DNA of 64,000 nucleotides from an uncultured Prevotellamassilia sp. Lineage in GTDB: Bacteria > Bacteroidota > Bacteroidia > Bacteroidales > Bacteroidaceae. Positions 17,144 to 25,902 of this stretch are shown in pieces (position 1 is the first letter of the stretch; every line of letters begins with the position of its first letter). The stretch is taken from positions 1-64,000 of the forward strand of contig CAKQOG010000001.1 in assembly GCA_934255485.1 (NCBI GenBank), read 5' to 3'. The notes under the pieces were generated by a model that was not told the origin of the DNA, did no database searches, and saw nothing but the letters and a program-made list of their open reading frames with translations. A program made the translations under genes and the position numbers.

Positions 17144-18268
17144 CTATGCCTTGACTGAGGTTTGTAAAATCCTATTGTAAAGCCTTTCGTATTGTTTTGC
17201 CACCTTTACATATTCATGGTGTTTCTTTATGTATTCAATGCTCTGTTTCTGCAAAGTTTCAATCTGAGAGGGTTGAAGAATAAGTTTCTCAATTTCAGTG
17301 TATACACTCTCGTAAGTAGGTTGTACATTGATGATAGGTCTAAGTTTTTCTTCGTGTATGATTTGATAGTTCTCGGGTTCACCACCGCCCACACATATAA
17401 TGCCACGACTCATGGCTTGCAGTGCATTCATGGCTGGGGTATAGCTATAGAGTTGGTCGGTTATGACGTCTGCTCCTTCCATCAACTTGCAATATTCTGA
17501 AAAAGGTATGCCTTCAGCTATTTGAAGATTAATTTGTTGGGGATATTTAGCTTCAATGCATTTGGCTGCTTTCAACATAATATCTGTGCCCTTATATTCG
17601 CTGCGTTTTTTGCTCAAACCAATAAACAACTTTATGGCATTTCCTTCATGGTAGAACTCCGTTCGTTGTGGAAATAAATCTGTTTGTATAGGAAAGGGAA
17701 TAAACGTTGTTTTGTTATGAAAAACAGGGTTATAGCATCTCCAATATTCATAAAGTCCTGCTACAATAGCATCGCAATCATTGGCTATGTAGGTGTTAAG
17801 TTTCTCTTTTGCTGTACCAATCCAGTCCAATCTCTCTTTGTTGGCATCAGCATTGTAGCGAAGTTGCGAACCAATGTTGAAGTCGCTGTATTTAAAAGGA
17901 CTATGGGCAGAGTTGCATGTTTTAACCCAATAATAGTCCATGCCGAAGGCTGCCATAACCATGCACTTGTTGTGCTTGCGTAGGTAATGATAAATAGGAA
18001 AAATACGTTCGGCCTTGAGTTCAAGAAACATGGGATTGATAAGTTGAACAATATCATATCCACGTAAGGAAGGTAAAATGCTCAGTAATTTCAAGTAGTA
18101 TCGTATGCCATCAAAAGCCCTATCTTTTCGTACAAGCGAAATGTCACGAGGATAGTTTTTCCAAAAGTCACCATTTGAAACAACGGTTACTTTATGCCCG
18201 AGTTTTCTAAGACCGAGTGCAAGTGTCCAATGCACATTGCTATATTCGCCAAAAAGAAGTATTTTCAT
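17144..18268 (-). CDS. Glycosyltransferase, GT4-like
   Basis: A 374-residue GT-B-fold glycosyltransferase. The N-terminus MKILLFGEYSNVHWTLALGLRKLGHKV is a typical Rossmann start with acceptor-side loop (only the first 20 residues are diagnostic). The C-terminal half has LFIGLSKKRSEYKGTDIML, followed by a GADVITDQL and AMNALQAMSRGIICVGGGEPE region that matches the donor-sugar end of GT4 enzymes (E-x7-E-like area modified). The start at 18268 avoids overlap with the upstream gene, whose stop is at 18280; the longer frame adds an unlikely MLTLILSF. Together with two GT2 genes it forms a three-gene operon, probably adding sugars to a surface glycan. Donor and acceptor are unknown. Confidence 0.75.
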   Translation of the reverse strand: MKILLFGEYSNVHWTLALGLRKLGHKVTVVSNGDFWKNYPRDISLVRKDRAFDGIRYYLKLLSILPSLRGYDIVQLINPMFLELKAERIFPIYHYLRKHNKCMVMAAFGMDYYWVKTCNSAHSPFKYSDFNIGSQLRYNADANKERLDWIGTAKEKLNTYIANDCDAIVAGLYEYWRCYNPVFHNKTTFIPFPIQTDLFPQRTEFYHEGNAIKLFIGLSKKRSEYKGTDIMLKAAKCIEAKYPQQINLQIAEGIPFSEYCKLMEGADVITDQLYSYTPAMNALQAMSRGIICVGGGEPENYQIIHEEKLRPIINVQPTYESVYTEIEKLILQPSQIETLQKQSIEYIKKHHEYVKVAKQYERLYNRILQTSVKA

Positions 18269-18279
18269 GAATGATAATA

Positions 18280-19230
18280 TTAATGTAAGCAATGAGCTAA
18301 AATGCTGCGTGTAAAACTATTCAGTGTTAGCCAACGAAAAAGAGTGTATTTCATGCCATAATGCTTAGTGGACAAAGGCCAAATGCCAGCATCTTTTAGT
18401 CGTAGAATAGTTCTGTCTAAAATATTTCTATTGTGCGTAAAGCGCATGATGTTATATATATAATCTTCAGTAATTTGTGCCACTCTTCTCTCTAATGCAA
18501 GTTTGTCATAACCTTGAGCCTTTAATTGCATTTGGTGAAGTCGAAAAATGATGCGTTCAAAATCAAGGAAACGCTTCTTGGTATAATCCAACCCAGTGTA
18601 ATGAGTAAGCGAACCTAATCTTTGATTATAAAAATAAGCAGTGCTAAGCGTGTGGTAGATACGTTTGCATTTTAAAAATAGCAAGGGAGTATACTCTTCA
18701 TCTTCATAAAAACTACCATTCGTAAAGCGCAATCCGTTGCCTATCTCTCGCTTAAATATGTAGCACCATGGCATTACTCTTACATAGTGACTTTTCATGT
18801 AATTAGCTCCAGATAGAGGGCCTTTTATATTGCAAAGAATAGCTTTACTTTTTTCAGAGTCAATACTTCTGAATGTTAATAAATCAGCGTCTTTGTCAAT
18901 AGCAAAATGGATAAGTTGAATGTATATAGCAGGAATGATATAATCGTCGGCATCTACAAATTGGATGTATTTGCCTTGTGCCACATTAAGTCCAGCATTG
19001 CGTGCTGCCGCAGCCCCCTTGTTGGTTTGCCTAATACATATTATGTTTTTTGTTAAAGCAGTAGGTAGCGTTTCTTTTATAGGCAATTCGCTACCATCAT
19101 CCACTACAATCACCTCCTTGTTTATATCAGCCCCAATCTCATAAATGCTATTAATGCACTTGAGCAATAGGTTAGTAGGTATGTTGTAAACTGGGATGAC
19201 AAAACTAATTAATGGAGGATGTTCTTGCAT
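18280..19230 (-). CDS. Glycosyltransferase family 2
   Basis: A 316-residue GT2 enzyme with a GT-A fold: ISFVIPVYN at the start, VIVVDDGS for nucleotide binding, TNKGAAAARNAGL, and QFVDADDYI carrying the metal-binding DxD. The C-terminal third is basic and lacks membrane helices. It overlaps the start-proximal end of its upstream neighbour by 22 bases (the neighbour's stop is at 19209), indicating coupling. It is the middle gene of the operon. The sugar transferred is not predictable. Confidence 0.85.
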   Translation of the reverse strand: MQEHPPLISFVIPVYNIPTNLLLKCINSIYEIGADINKEVIVVDDGSELPIKETLPTALTKNIICIRQTNKGAAAARNAGLNVAQGKYIQFVDADDYIIPAIYIQLIHFAIDKDADLLTFRSIDSEKSKAILCNIKGPLSGANYMKSHYVRVMPWCYIFKREIGNGLRFTNGSFYEDEEYTPLLFLKCKRIYHTLSTAYFYNQRLGSLTHYTGLDYTKKRFLDFERIIFRLHQMQLKAQGYDKLALERRVAQITEDYIYNIMRFTHNRNILDRTILRLKDAGIWPLSTKHYGMKYTLFRWLTLNSFTRSILAHCLH

Positions 19231-20135
19231 AACTTTCGCAACAGATTATAGGTTTTACAAAATAGTGAAATGCCAAAAATGCGTTGCGCTATTATTTTTG
19301 GTGTAAGTGCTAAAGGCAAGGTGTGGAGCAGTATTTTATCCTTTCCGCATCGAGTATAAACGTCTATTTGCACATTGAGCGCATGTTTGCAGAACAAGGC
19401 ATAGTCTGCATGGCTCGTATTGTGTGGTCTTTTCCATTTAAGTCTTTCGAACGCAAGTACCAAAGCTTCTAAGAGGTCGCATAGCTCTGTTTTAGCTTTT
19501 GCAGTGATGCTATTGTTGTTGTAACAATAGTAGTAAAGTACAGGCGAAATAAGAACGCATTGCCCATATTCATTAAGAACATTTATCATGGTAAACACAT
19601 CTTCAAACTTCTTATTCTCTTGAAATTTGATGTGTTCAAACACTTCACGTCTGAATAACTTGTTACAAGCATAACAATGTTCGTAGCCTTTGGCAGAAAA
19701 CCAGTATTCTTCTGCAGAGTAAATAACTCGATGCTCAAAGGCGAGCGTTGTTTCTTGTTTAGCATTGCCCACCCATTTGTGTATTCCAAATTCAGCGAAG
19801 GCACATTGTTTGTATTTTTGTAGTTCATTTAAGGCTATTTCAATGGTATTGGGCTTAATATAGTCATCAGAGTCAATAAAGAGTAGGAAGTTTCCATTAG
19901 CATGCTCAATTCCAGTGTTTCGTGCAGCTCCTAATCCTTTATTGGGTTGATGAATAACTTTGATACGTTTGTCTTTATCTACAAAGTCATCACATATTTG
20001 TGGCGAGTTGTCGTCAGACCCATCATCAATCAATATCATCTCCCAACAAGTATATGTTTGCGCCAACACGCTATTGATACAGCGTGCCAACGTACTTTCT
20101 GTTCGATATACAGGTATGATTATGGATACTTTCAT
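19209..20135 (-). CDS. Glycosyltransferase family 2
   Basis: A 308-residue GT2 enzyme, first gene of the three-gene glycosyltransferase operon. Motifs: VSIIIPVYRTESTLARCINS, MILIDDGSDDNSP, QPNKGLGAARNTG and LFIDSDDYI with the DxD. It resembles the next gene in size and layout but differs in sequence, so it probably acts on another step of the same glycan. No clear TAnnTTTG element was found in the 140 bases upstream, which also carry the ABC-operon terminator. Confidence 0.87.
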   Translation of the reverse strand: MKVSIIIPVYRTESTLARCINSVLAQTYTCWEMILIDDGSDDNSPQICDDFVDKDKRIKVIHQPNKGLGAARNTGIEHANGNFLLFIDSDDYIKPNTIEIALNELQKYKQCAFAEFGIHKWVGNAKQETTLAFEHRVIYSAEEYWFSAKGYEHCYACNKLFRREVFEHIKFQENKKFEDVFTMINVLNEYGQCVLISPVLYYYCYNNNSITAKAKTELCDLLEALVLAFERLKWKRPHNTSHADYALFCKHALNVQIDVYTRCGKDKILLHTLPLALTPKIIAQRIFGISLFCKTYNLLRKLCKNILH

Positions 20136-20203
20136 GCGTAGTATTTTAATGTTTAAGCAATATGCAATATTACAAAGAAACTTTTATTTTCAGCAAGTAT
20201 TGG

Positions 20204-20256
20204 GTGATAAATAAAATAAGTAGGTACTCAATATGATTGCTTTTGAGTACCTACTT
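20204..20256 (-). terminator. Terminator of the ABC-2 export operon
   Basis: A 14-bp perfect stem (20218-20231 with 20243-20256, AAGTAGGTACTCAA) has an 11-base loop. On the reverse strand it is followed by a T-rich run, complement of 20204-20217. Confidence 0.75.
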
Positions 20257-20275
20257 AATGATTTTTATAGAGTTT

Positions 20276-21514
20276 TTATGCCTTTTCTTTTCTCTTGTAT
20301 TTAAGAGTTTTCCATGCATCAATAACGTGGTGTCGCGAGTTGCTTATGCTTGCCTTGTACACAGTACATGTGGTGATAATATATACCAAAGTCTGTACCC
20401 ACAACATGTACCAATCATGCTCTACATCGGCTAACGAAGCCCCCATGTTGTTGATAGCCACAAATCCGTGAATACCAAATGTTGATGGGAATATGTAGCT
20501 AATGGCTTTCCATGCATTAGGAACTGCACTGCCAGGCCATGAAATACCAGAGATAAATAGCAATGGTACAGAGGTAAACACAATGAGCATAATACACATT
20601 TCGCGGTGTCGTACAAATGCGCTAACTGTCATGGCAAAGAAGATTGACGCAACAAGAAATGGCAATGTAAAGCAAGCTATGTGCCACGGATTACCTATTT
20701 GATTGAGGTGAAATAAGTGTGGTACTACTGCCAGTATGTAAACGCATAGCGGTATGTACACAAGCATATAGGCCAAACCTTTGCCAAGAACAATGCGCAA
20801 CAAACCGCGGTGATGCTTATTAACTGCAACAAGATCTCTAAACTGATTATGCTCTCTTGCTGTGCCTGCTGCCATGCCTATGCCCAACAAAAGTGTTTGC
20901 TGAATGATGAGAATGAGCACGGCTGGGATGAGAAATGTGGCAAAACCATTTTGTGGATTGAATATCGACACCTCCTCATACTTAATAGGATGTTCAGCCA
21001 CTTCGTCTTGTTGTTCAGTAGTTCCCCCAGCTCTTTTCACCTTAATGTTAGCATTCATAGCCAGGCTTACATTGGTGTTGGCAGTGAGCACACTCTTATA
21101 GTAGAGCATACCACTCATGTCGGCATAAGCACCTACATACACCTGCTCACCCTTGTTGAGATGGCTTGTAAAGTCGTTGGGTATATGTATTATGCCATAG
21201 GCATCGCGGTGTTTTATCATATTTTTAGCCTCGCTCATGTTAGCACAATACGACACGATTTTAACATCGGGTGTAGCATCTACATGGCGTATGTACTCTC
21301 TGCTTTGTGCGCTTCGGCAGTCGTCTACAACCGCTACCGGAACATCGCGTACTACCTCATTAGTATAAATAAAGGTGTAGAGTAGAGGATAACCTAAGGG
21401 CACAAGAAAAAAGAAGATGATTACGCCTTTGTCACGGATGATGGTGCGCAATTCCTCTCTGAATATGTAGTTAATGTCCGACAGTGATTGTCGCCAAATA
21501 GATAAAAAAGACAT
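20276..21514 (-). CDS. ABC-2 type transporter permease
   Basis: A 412-residue ABC-2 permease of the YhhJ/YbhR kind. An N-terminal helix (VIIFFFLVPLGYPLLYTFIY) leads into a large extracytoplasmic domain (about 55-190), followed by a membrane block (about 195-395) with ILILIIQQTLLLGIG and FLVASIFFAMTVSAF helices. A short basic tail, RKEKA, ends it. It is the last gene of a TolC-HlyD-ABC2-ABC2 operon, 9 bases after its paralogue. Such sets export drugs or lipids across both membranes. No ATP-binding subunit is encoded in the operon. Confidence 0.85.
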   Translation of the reverse strand: MSFLSIWRQSLSDINYIFREELRTIIRDKGVIIFFFLVPLGYPLLYTFIYTNEVVRDVPVAVVDDCRSAQSREYIRHVDATPDVKIVSYCANMSEAKNMIKHRDAYGIIHIPNDFTSHLNKGEQVYVGAYADMSGMLYYKSVLTANTNVSLAMNANIKVKRAGGTTEQQDEVAEHPIKYEEVSIFNPQNGFATFLIPAVLILIIQQTLLLGIGMAAGTAREHNQFRDLVAVNKHHRGLLRIVLGKGLAYMLVYIPLCVYILAVVPHLFHLNQIGNPWHIACFTLPFLVASIFFAMTVSAFVRHREMCIMLIVFTSVPLLFISGISWPGSAVPNAWKAISYIFPSTFGIHGFVAINNMGASLADVEHDWYMLWVQTLVYIITTCTVYKASISNSRHHVIDAWKTLKYKRKEKA

Positions 21515-21523
21515 AGGCGTATA

Positions 21524-22702
21524 TTATGGTTCGTATTCGTAGAATTTCATTACCTTTTTCAAGCGTGACATGAATGGTAATGGCAGAAGTAGGAATATAA
21601 GCAACGATAAGGCAAAGGGCCATGCATTTGCTATGTTATATCCATCGAGAGCGCAGTTTACGTAAAGCAGATAGTAATGTCGCAAAGGAAATAAATACGA
21701 CAAGCCTTGTAGTATAGGGTGCATAGCCATTACGGGAAACGACATGCCCGAAATGCTAAACGATATTACGCCCCAAAGCGAAGCAAACGAAAGTCCCAAG
21801 CGTAGGGTAGGGAGCATAGTAAACATAAATACGCCCAAACCTTGGCAACCTACTACAAAGAGTGCCATTACGCACCACATGCACATAATGCCACAGTTAC
21901 ACGGAAAATGCAAATAGCCATAGAGTAGCAATATGTAGAGTGTGCCCATAAGCAAAAAGATAATGCCTTGGGGCAACAATTTACTTGTTAGGGCAACTAT
22001 GATGCTATCATTAGCCGATTCCATAAGTTCGTCTGATGTACCAAACTTGAGTTCAGATCCAAGGCTATATACTGTGGTCATAAATATAAATATGCCTAGC
22101 ATGCCAGGAATGATGATGTTAGATAGGTACACATTGTAGTTGAGCCAGGGGTTGTTAACGGCATGCATATCAATCACAATAGGCTGCAGATACGCCATGG
22201 CTTGTTTTTCAGTTGCACCTTTGGCATAGAGCACAGTACGTGTAGCTGCCCCCGATGCCAGTTCAGACATAGTACGCATATCTCGATAGAGCAGCGAACC
22301 TGCTACGAGATAAGAGCTATTGGTATAGAACGAAACTGTTGGAATGCGCTGCAATTGAGCTTGTTTAGTTGTTCCGTGCGGAATGAGGTAAAAACCATAA
22401 ATATCTCCCTTCTGAACAGCTTTGCGTGCATCTGTAACGTTTGCATATTCGTGTGCGATGTCGCTCATTTGAAATGCATCGAGGTTGCGTGCCAAATTGC
22501 GTGTAGTGGTAGTATGGTCCTCGTCTACAAGGCCCATAGGCATGTTCTCTGGCAATCCCTCTTTCATCAAAGATGTAAAGAAAAAATAGCAAAAGAGCGG
22601 AGCCAAAACCATGCAAAACAAGTAGATGGGTTGAGTGCAAATGCGGCGCAACTCACGTGTAAATATGTTGCAACTTTTGCTGGATTGTTTGATATCTTGC
22701 AT
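21524..22702 (-). CDS. ABC-2 type transporter permease
   Basis: A 392-residue ABC-2 permease paralogous in layout to the gene that follows it. After one helix (PIYLFCMVLAPLFCYFFFTS) a large outside domain extends to about residue 190, then helices such as IIIPGMLGIFIFMTTV and LSFASLWGVISFSISGMSFP complete the membrane part. The start lies 3 bases after the HlyD-type gene's stop, so translation is coupled. It probably forms a heterodimeric channel with the next permease. The partner ATPase is not in the window's operon and must be elsewhere if needed. Confidence 0.85.
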   Translation of the reverse strand: MQDIKQSSKSCNIFTRELRRICTQPIYLFCMVLAPLFCYFFFTSLMKEGLPENMPMGLVDEDHTTTTRNLARNLDAFQMSDIAHEYANVTDARKAVQKGDIYGFYLIPHGTTKQAQLQRIPTVSFYTNSSYLVAGSLLYRDMRTMSELASGAATRTVLYAKGATEKQAMAYLQPIVIDMHAVNNPWLNYNVYLSNIIIPGMLGIFIFMTTVYSLGSELKFGTSDELMESANDSIIVALTSKLLPQGIIFLLMGTLYILLLYGYLHFPCNCGIMCMWCVMALFVVGCQGLGVFMFTMLPTLRLGLSFASLWGVISFSISGMSFPVMAMHPILQGLSYLFPLRHYYLLYVNCALDGYNIANAWPFALSLLIFLLLPLPFMSRLKKVMKFYEYEP

Positions 22703-22705
22703 AAG

Positions 22706-23698
22706 CTATTTGGTTTGGGCAGGAGCAAACAATACGCTCATGCCAGGTCGCAGACCCTCTATTTTTTGAACAGGCGAAGCTTTAATTTCAAAGGTCTTCA
22801 TATCAAATTGTCCTGTAGTCTTAGTAGCTTTCCATGCTGCATAAGAGCCAAGGTCTTTCATGTAATATACCCTAAGCGTTACCTCTTTATTGCCAAGTGC
22901 AGGGATGGTAGCCTTAAAGGTATAGTTCATCTTAAACGATGATAAATGGTCTTCGCGGATATTAAATGTTACCCACATATCGTTCATTATAGCTACATTC
23001 ATAATGGGCGCACCTGTACCCACAAGTTCACCTATTTGTGGAAAGATATCGGTAACTTCGCCATCGGCTGAGGCTATCAGTACCGTTTCTTTGATATAGG
23101 AGTTCACTTCTCTTACAGCCCCTTTAGCGCGATTAACAAGCGCCGCTGCAGCTTCTTTATCCTCAATCTCAGCTCCATTTTTAGCCATATCGTATTGCGA
23201 TTTGGCTGCTTTTTCTGTTGCGATAGCGGCATTTCGCTGGGCTGTAACCTCGTCTAATTTTTGAGCAGTCATAACGCCTTGTTCAAATAGTCGCTTTACG
23301 CGGTTGTATGATTTTTCAGCAATATCAACGCCAGCTTTAGCCTTTTGCCACATCTCGTAGGCAGCGGTGATTTGCTCTTGTCGAGCACCCTTTTCAGCTT
23401 TTTTACTTTGTGCAGCAGCAGCATCTTCGGCAGCTTGAGCTTGCGAGAGTTTGGCAGATACATCTGGTGCTTCGAGTATAGCTAAAGTGTCGCCAGCGTG
23501 TACATAGTCACCCTCTTTAACAAGATATTTAAGCACACGCCCAGGCACTTTGCTCGACACTCTGTATTCAGTAACATCGGCTTGTCCCTGTATGGTGTCT
23601 GAGTCATTGTTGAATGCGTATAAACTGCCTATGATTACCAATAAGGTAATGCCAGCAATGATAAATATGGCGGGTAAAAAATTTGCTTTTTGTTTCAT
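22706..23698 (-). CDS. HlyD-family periplasmic adaptor (membrane fusion protein)
   Basis: A 330-residue membrane fusion protein linking the inner-membrane permeases to TolC. It has one N-terminal anchor helix (AIFIIAGITLLVIIGSLYAF), a split biotinyl-lipoyl domain (VPGRVLKYLVKEGDYVHAGD near 50-70 and DGEVTDIFPQIGELVGTG near 200-220), a coiled-coil hairpin rich in Ala, Lys and Glu between them (about 75-195), and a beta-barrel domain after 220. It sits between tolC-type and permease genes. The closest general model is YbhG/EmrA-like adaptors. Confidence 0.88.
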   Translation of the reverse strand: MKQKANFLPAIFIIAGITLLVIIGSLYAFNNDSDTIQGQADVTEYRVSSKVPGRVLKYLVKEGDYVHAGDTLAILEAPDVSAKLSQAQAAEDAAAAQSKKAEKGARQEQITAAYEMWQKAKAGVDIAEKSYNRVKRLFEQGVMTAQKLDEVTAQRNAAIATEKAAKSQYDMAKNGAEIEDKEAAAALVNRAKGAVREVNSYIKETVLIASADGEVTDIFPQIGELVGTGAPIMNVAIMNDMWVTFNIREDHLSSFKMNYTFKATIPALGNKEVTLRVYYMKDLGSYAAWKATKTTGQFDMKTFEIKASPVQKIEGLRPGMSVLFAPAQTK

Positions 23699-23749
23699 GT
23701 CGTATATGTATTTTCAATGTAATATATGCTGTAATCTATACTATTAGGC

Positions 23750-25219
23750 TCAAAGTCCCAATGCTTTGTTGTAGGCGGCTCTACAAAGTTTTATGTCGAT
23801 TTGCGAGTCTATCTTATCGCTATGAGCTTGCAACCAAGCGGTTTGTGCTTGTAGCAAGTCGGTAGTGTTAATAACTCCTTCCTTAAATCCCACTTGTGCA
23901 GTACGTAGGTTTTCTTCGGCTTTATCGAGGTTTTTAAGGCTTAGTTGCAGTTTGCGGTTGGCTTCGTTTACTTTAAAGGCCTCTTGAGTAACTTGCAGTT
24001 CAATCTTCTCTTTAGCCTCATCGGTTTTGAACTTAGCCATTTGTTGCTCTGCTTGTGCAGCACGAACTTTATATTTGGTCTCGCCCCAATTCCATACGGG
24101 CACTTTCAGCATCACGCCTACAGCCCATGTACCTCGAAAACGTTTCTCAAATCCGTTAAACACATTAGGGTTCGACACCATGTAGCCACCCGTAAGTGCC
24201 AATTGGGGGAGTACTGCCGCTCTTTCAACTTTGGCTTTTTCGCCATAGATGCGTTGTGCTGTGTTGAGTTGAGCTATTTCTGTACGGTTGTTAAAAGCCG
24301 TGTTCACATCTGCCGTGATATTGGCAGTTTGTGTCGGAAGGTCGTTGGTGTCTTCATCGGCAAGTCTTGGTGAAGAGTCGAGCGGAATGCCACATAGTTG
24401 GCATAGCAACATACGCGACAATGTAAGTCCGTCGTCAATCTTCATAAGTGTCATTTCGGCTTCATTAAGTTTCACACTTACTGCCAATTCGTTGCTTTTG
24501 GTAGCCACACCTTCGTGTATCATTTTTATCACATCAGAGTCGAGATGAGCCAACATATCGCGGTAGCTTTTAGCTAATCTCTTTTTGTTTGTTAGCGAAA
24601 TCACCTGCCAATATGCTTTGTCTACATCAAGCGTAATGTCAAGTTCGTCGGCATGTAGTTGTTGCTCTGCCAATGTTTTTTGATACTTTGTAATATTTTC
24701 ATATGCTTTGATTTTACCACCCATATATAGAGGTTGTGTTAGTAAAATCATGCCAACTGTGAGATTTCGAGTATCAGTTCTGAAGGCATCAGTCACGCTT
24801 TTCCCAAGGCTGTTACCCATTTGAGCAAATTCGGGCAATTTGCCTGATACTTGTTGCACAAGCGGGGCAAGGTCGGGATATTTCGTTATAAATTCTTGTG
24901 CAATGGTGCTAAACTGTCCGCCATATTGAGTGAGCATATTGCTACCTAAGTTGTTAAAGCTTGCCTTTTGCTTATTGCTAAGTAATGAAATTTCATTACC
25001 CGATCGCATATAGCCAGCAGTGAGTGATATTTTGGGCAGATAGTTGGTGTGAGCGGCTTTGCTGTCCCAATTAGCCTTTTCTATTTTCGCTTTGCTTTGT
25101 GCCAATTCCTTGTTATTACGCAGAGCCAATGCCCTACAACTATCAAGCGACAATACCTGTTGTGCCACGCTATTAAGTTGCCATGTGGCCAAAGCTATTA
25201 TGAAGAGTAGTCGTTTCAT
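23750..25219 (-). CDS. TolC-family outer-membrane efflux protein
   Basis: A 489-residue outer-membrane channel. A signal peptide (MKRLLFIIALATWQLNSVAQ) is followed by two repeated long-helix outer-membrane-efflux units. Diagnostic parts are LSLDSCRALALRNNKELAQS at the start of repeat one and the TYNRTEIAQLNTAQ-like start of repeat two, with the GWAVGVMLKVPVWNWGE type strand region and a C-terminal helix ending ALGL. It is the first gene of the export operon and has a well-spaced promoter upstream. Confidence 0.9.
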   Translation of the reverse strand: MKRLLFIIALATWQLNSVAQQVLSLDSCRALALRNNKELAQSKAKIEKANWDSKAAHTNYLPKISLTAGYMRSGNEISLLSNKQKASFNNLGSNMLTQYGGQFSTIAQEFITKYPDLAPLVQQVSGKLPEFAQMGNSLGKSVTDAFRTDTRNLTVGMILLTQPLYMGGKIKAYENITKYQKTLAEQQLHADELDITLDVDKAYWQVISLTNKKRLAKSYRDMLAHLDSDVIKMIHEGVATKSNELAVSVKLNEAEMTLMKIDDGLTLSRMLLCQLCGIPLDSSPRLADEDTNDLPTQTANITADVNTAFNNRTEIAQLNTAQRIYGEKAKVERAAVLPQLALTGGYMVSNPNVFNGFEKRFRGTWAVGVMLKVPVWNWGETKYKVRAAQAEQQMAKFKTDEAKEKIELQVTQEAFKVNEANRKLQLSLKNLDKAEENLRTAQVGFKEGVINTTDLLQAQTAWLQAHSDKIDSQIDIKLCRAAYNKALGL

Positions 25220-25255
25220 ATATAAGTGTTAGATATACAAATATAATTTATTCTG

Positions 25256-25287
25256 CAAAAATAAAATTTTTATCTATTGTGCTCAAA
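25256..25287 (-). promoter_or_regulatory. Promoter of the TolC/HlyD/ABC-2 operon
   Basis: On the reverse strand TTTG (25284-25287) is followed after 20 bases by TATTTTTG (25256-25263), which matches the Bacteroidota -33/-7 pattern. The predicted transcript starts about 30 bases before the tolC-type ATG. Confidence 0.7.
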
Positions 25288-25327
25288 TAGTTGGTATGTG
25301 AATGGGAAAAATAGAACAAACAAGCCG

Positions 25328-25348
25328 TAATTAAGGTCCTAATTAAGG
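25328..25348. repeat. Direct repeat, possible operator upstream of tolC-type gene
   Basis: TAATTAAGG occurs at 25328-25336 and 25340-25348, a 12-base period, about 41 bases upstream of the -33 element. Tandem half-sites one helical turn apart suggest a regulator-binding site, but no regulator gene is adjacent. Confidence 0.35.
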
Positions 25349-25374
25349 CTATAAAAATCATGCTTTGACGATAC

Positions 25375-25436
25375 AAAAGAGCAGAGAAGTTTAACTTTAT
25401 AATCTACAAGTTAAACTTCTCTGCTCCTTTGTTTTT
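25375..25436 (-). terminator. Terminator downstream of the tRNA genes
   Basis: A 19-bp perfect stem (25379-25397 with 25408-25426, GAGCAGAGAAGTTTAACTT) has a 10-base loop, with T-rich sequence on both sides. It lies just downstream of tRNA-Cys on the reverse strand. Confidence 0.8.
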
Positions 25437-25445
25437 AATGTAGAG

Positions 25446-25516
25446 AGGTACCCAGCAGATTCGAACTGCTGTACACGGTTTTGCAGACCGCTACCTAGCC
25501 ACTCGGTCAGGGTACC
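25446..25516 (-). tRNA. tRNA-Cys (GCA)
   Basis: Read on the reverse strand, 71 bases fold as a tRNA with acceptor stem GGTACCC/GGGTACC, discriminator U (normal for Cys), an anticodon loop CTGCAAA with GCA, and a TTCGAAT T-loop. CCA is not encoded (CTC follows). Confidence 0.96.
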
Positions 25517-25653
25517 ATAAATAGTGTATGATATAAATGTTTAATAATAAGTTCTGTTTATCAAATGTGAGTGCAAAGGTATAATTTTATTTTATATTGC
25601 CCAAATTAAAAGCGTTCTTTATTATGCTTAATAAGGCAAGGTGTGTAAACGCA

Positions 25654-25696
25654 CAAACCGAGGTAAATAGCTTTTTAGCTTGTTTACCTCGGTTTG
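25654..25696 (-). terminator. Hairpin at the 3' end of tRNA-Pro
   Basis: CAAACCGAGGTAAA (25654-25667) pairs with 25683-25696 over 14 bp. The stem overlaps two bases of the encoded CCA tail of tRNA-Pro. It may end the tRNA-Pro transcript or guide 3' processing; the U tract is weak. Confidence 0.55.
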
Positions 25697-25770
25697 GTCG
25701 GAAAGAGGCGACTCGAACGCCCGACCCCTACGTCCCGAACGTAGTGCGCTACCAACTGCGCTACTTTCCG
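25695..25770 (-). tRNA. tRNA-Pro (CGG)
   Basis: On the reverse strand the acceptor stem is CGGAAAG/CTTTCCG with discriminator A and an encoded CCA (25695-25697). The anticodon stem CTACG/CGTAG holds loop TTCGGGA, giving anticodon CGG. The T-loop reads TTCGAGT. All arms pair normally. Confidence 0.96.
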
Positions 25771-25902
25771 ATTTTAGTTCAGTGCAAAGTTATGAACATT
25801 TTAGCACACAACCAAATTCATGTGGGCTTTTTATGTTTTTTAATTGTTAGTAGGTGGTGTGGTTATTTCATAACATGTTCTATAAATAACCAACGCCATA
25901 AC

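Noticed and set aside
22163..22942. 259-residue forward frame opposite the permease and adaptor genes
   Set aside because: Crosses two well-supported genes on the other strand; composition and lack of motifs mark it as a shadow.
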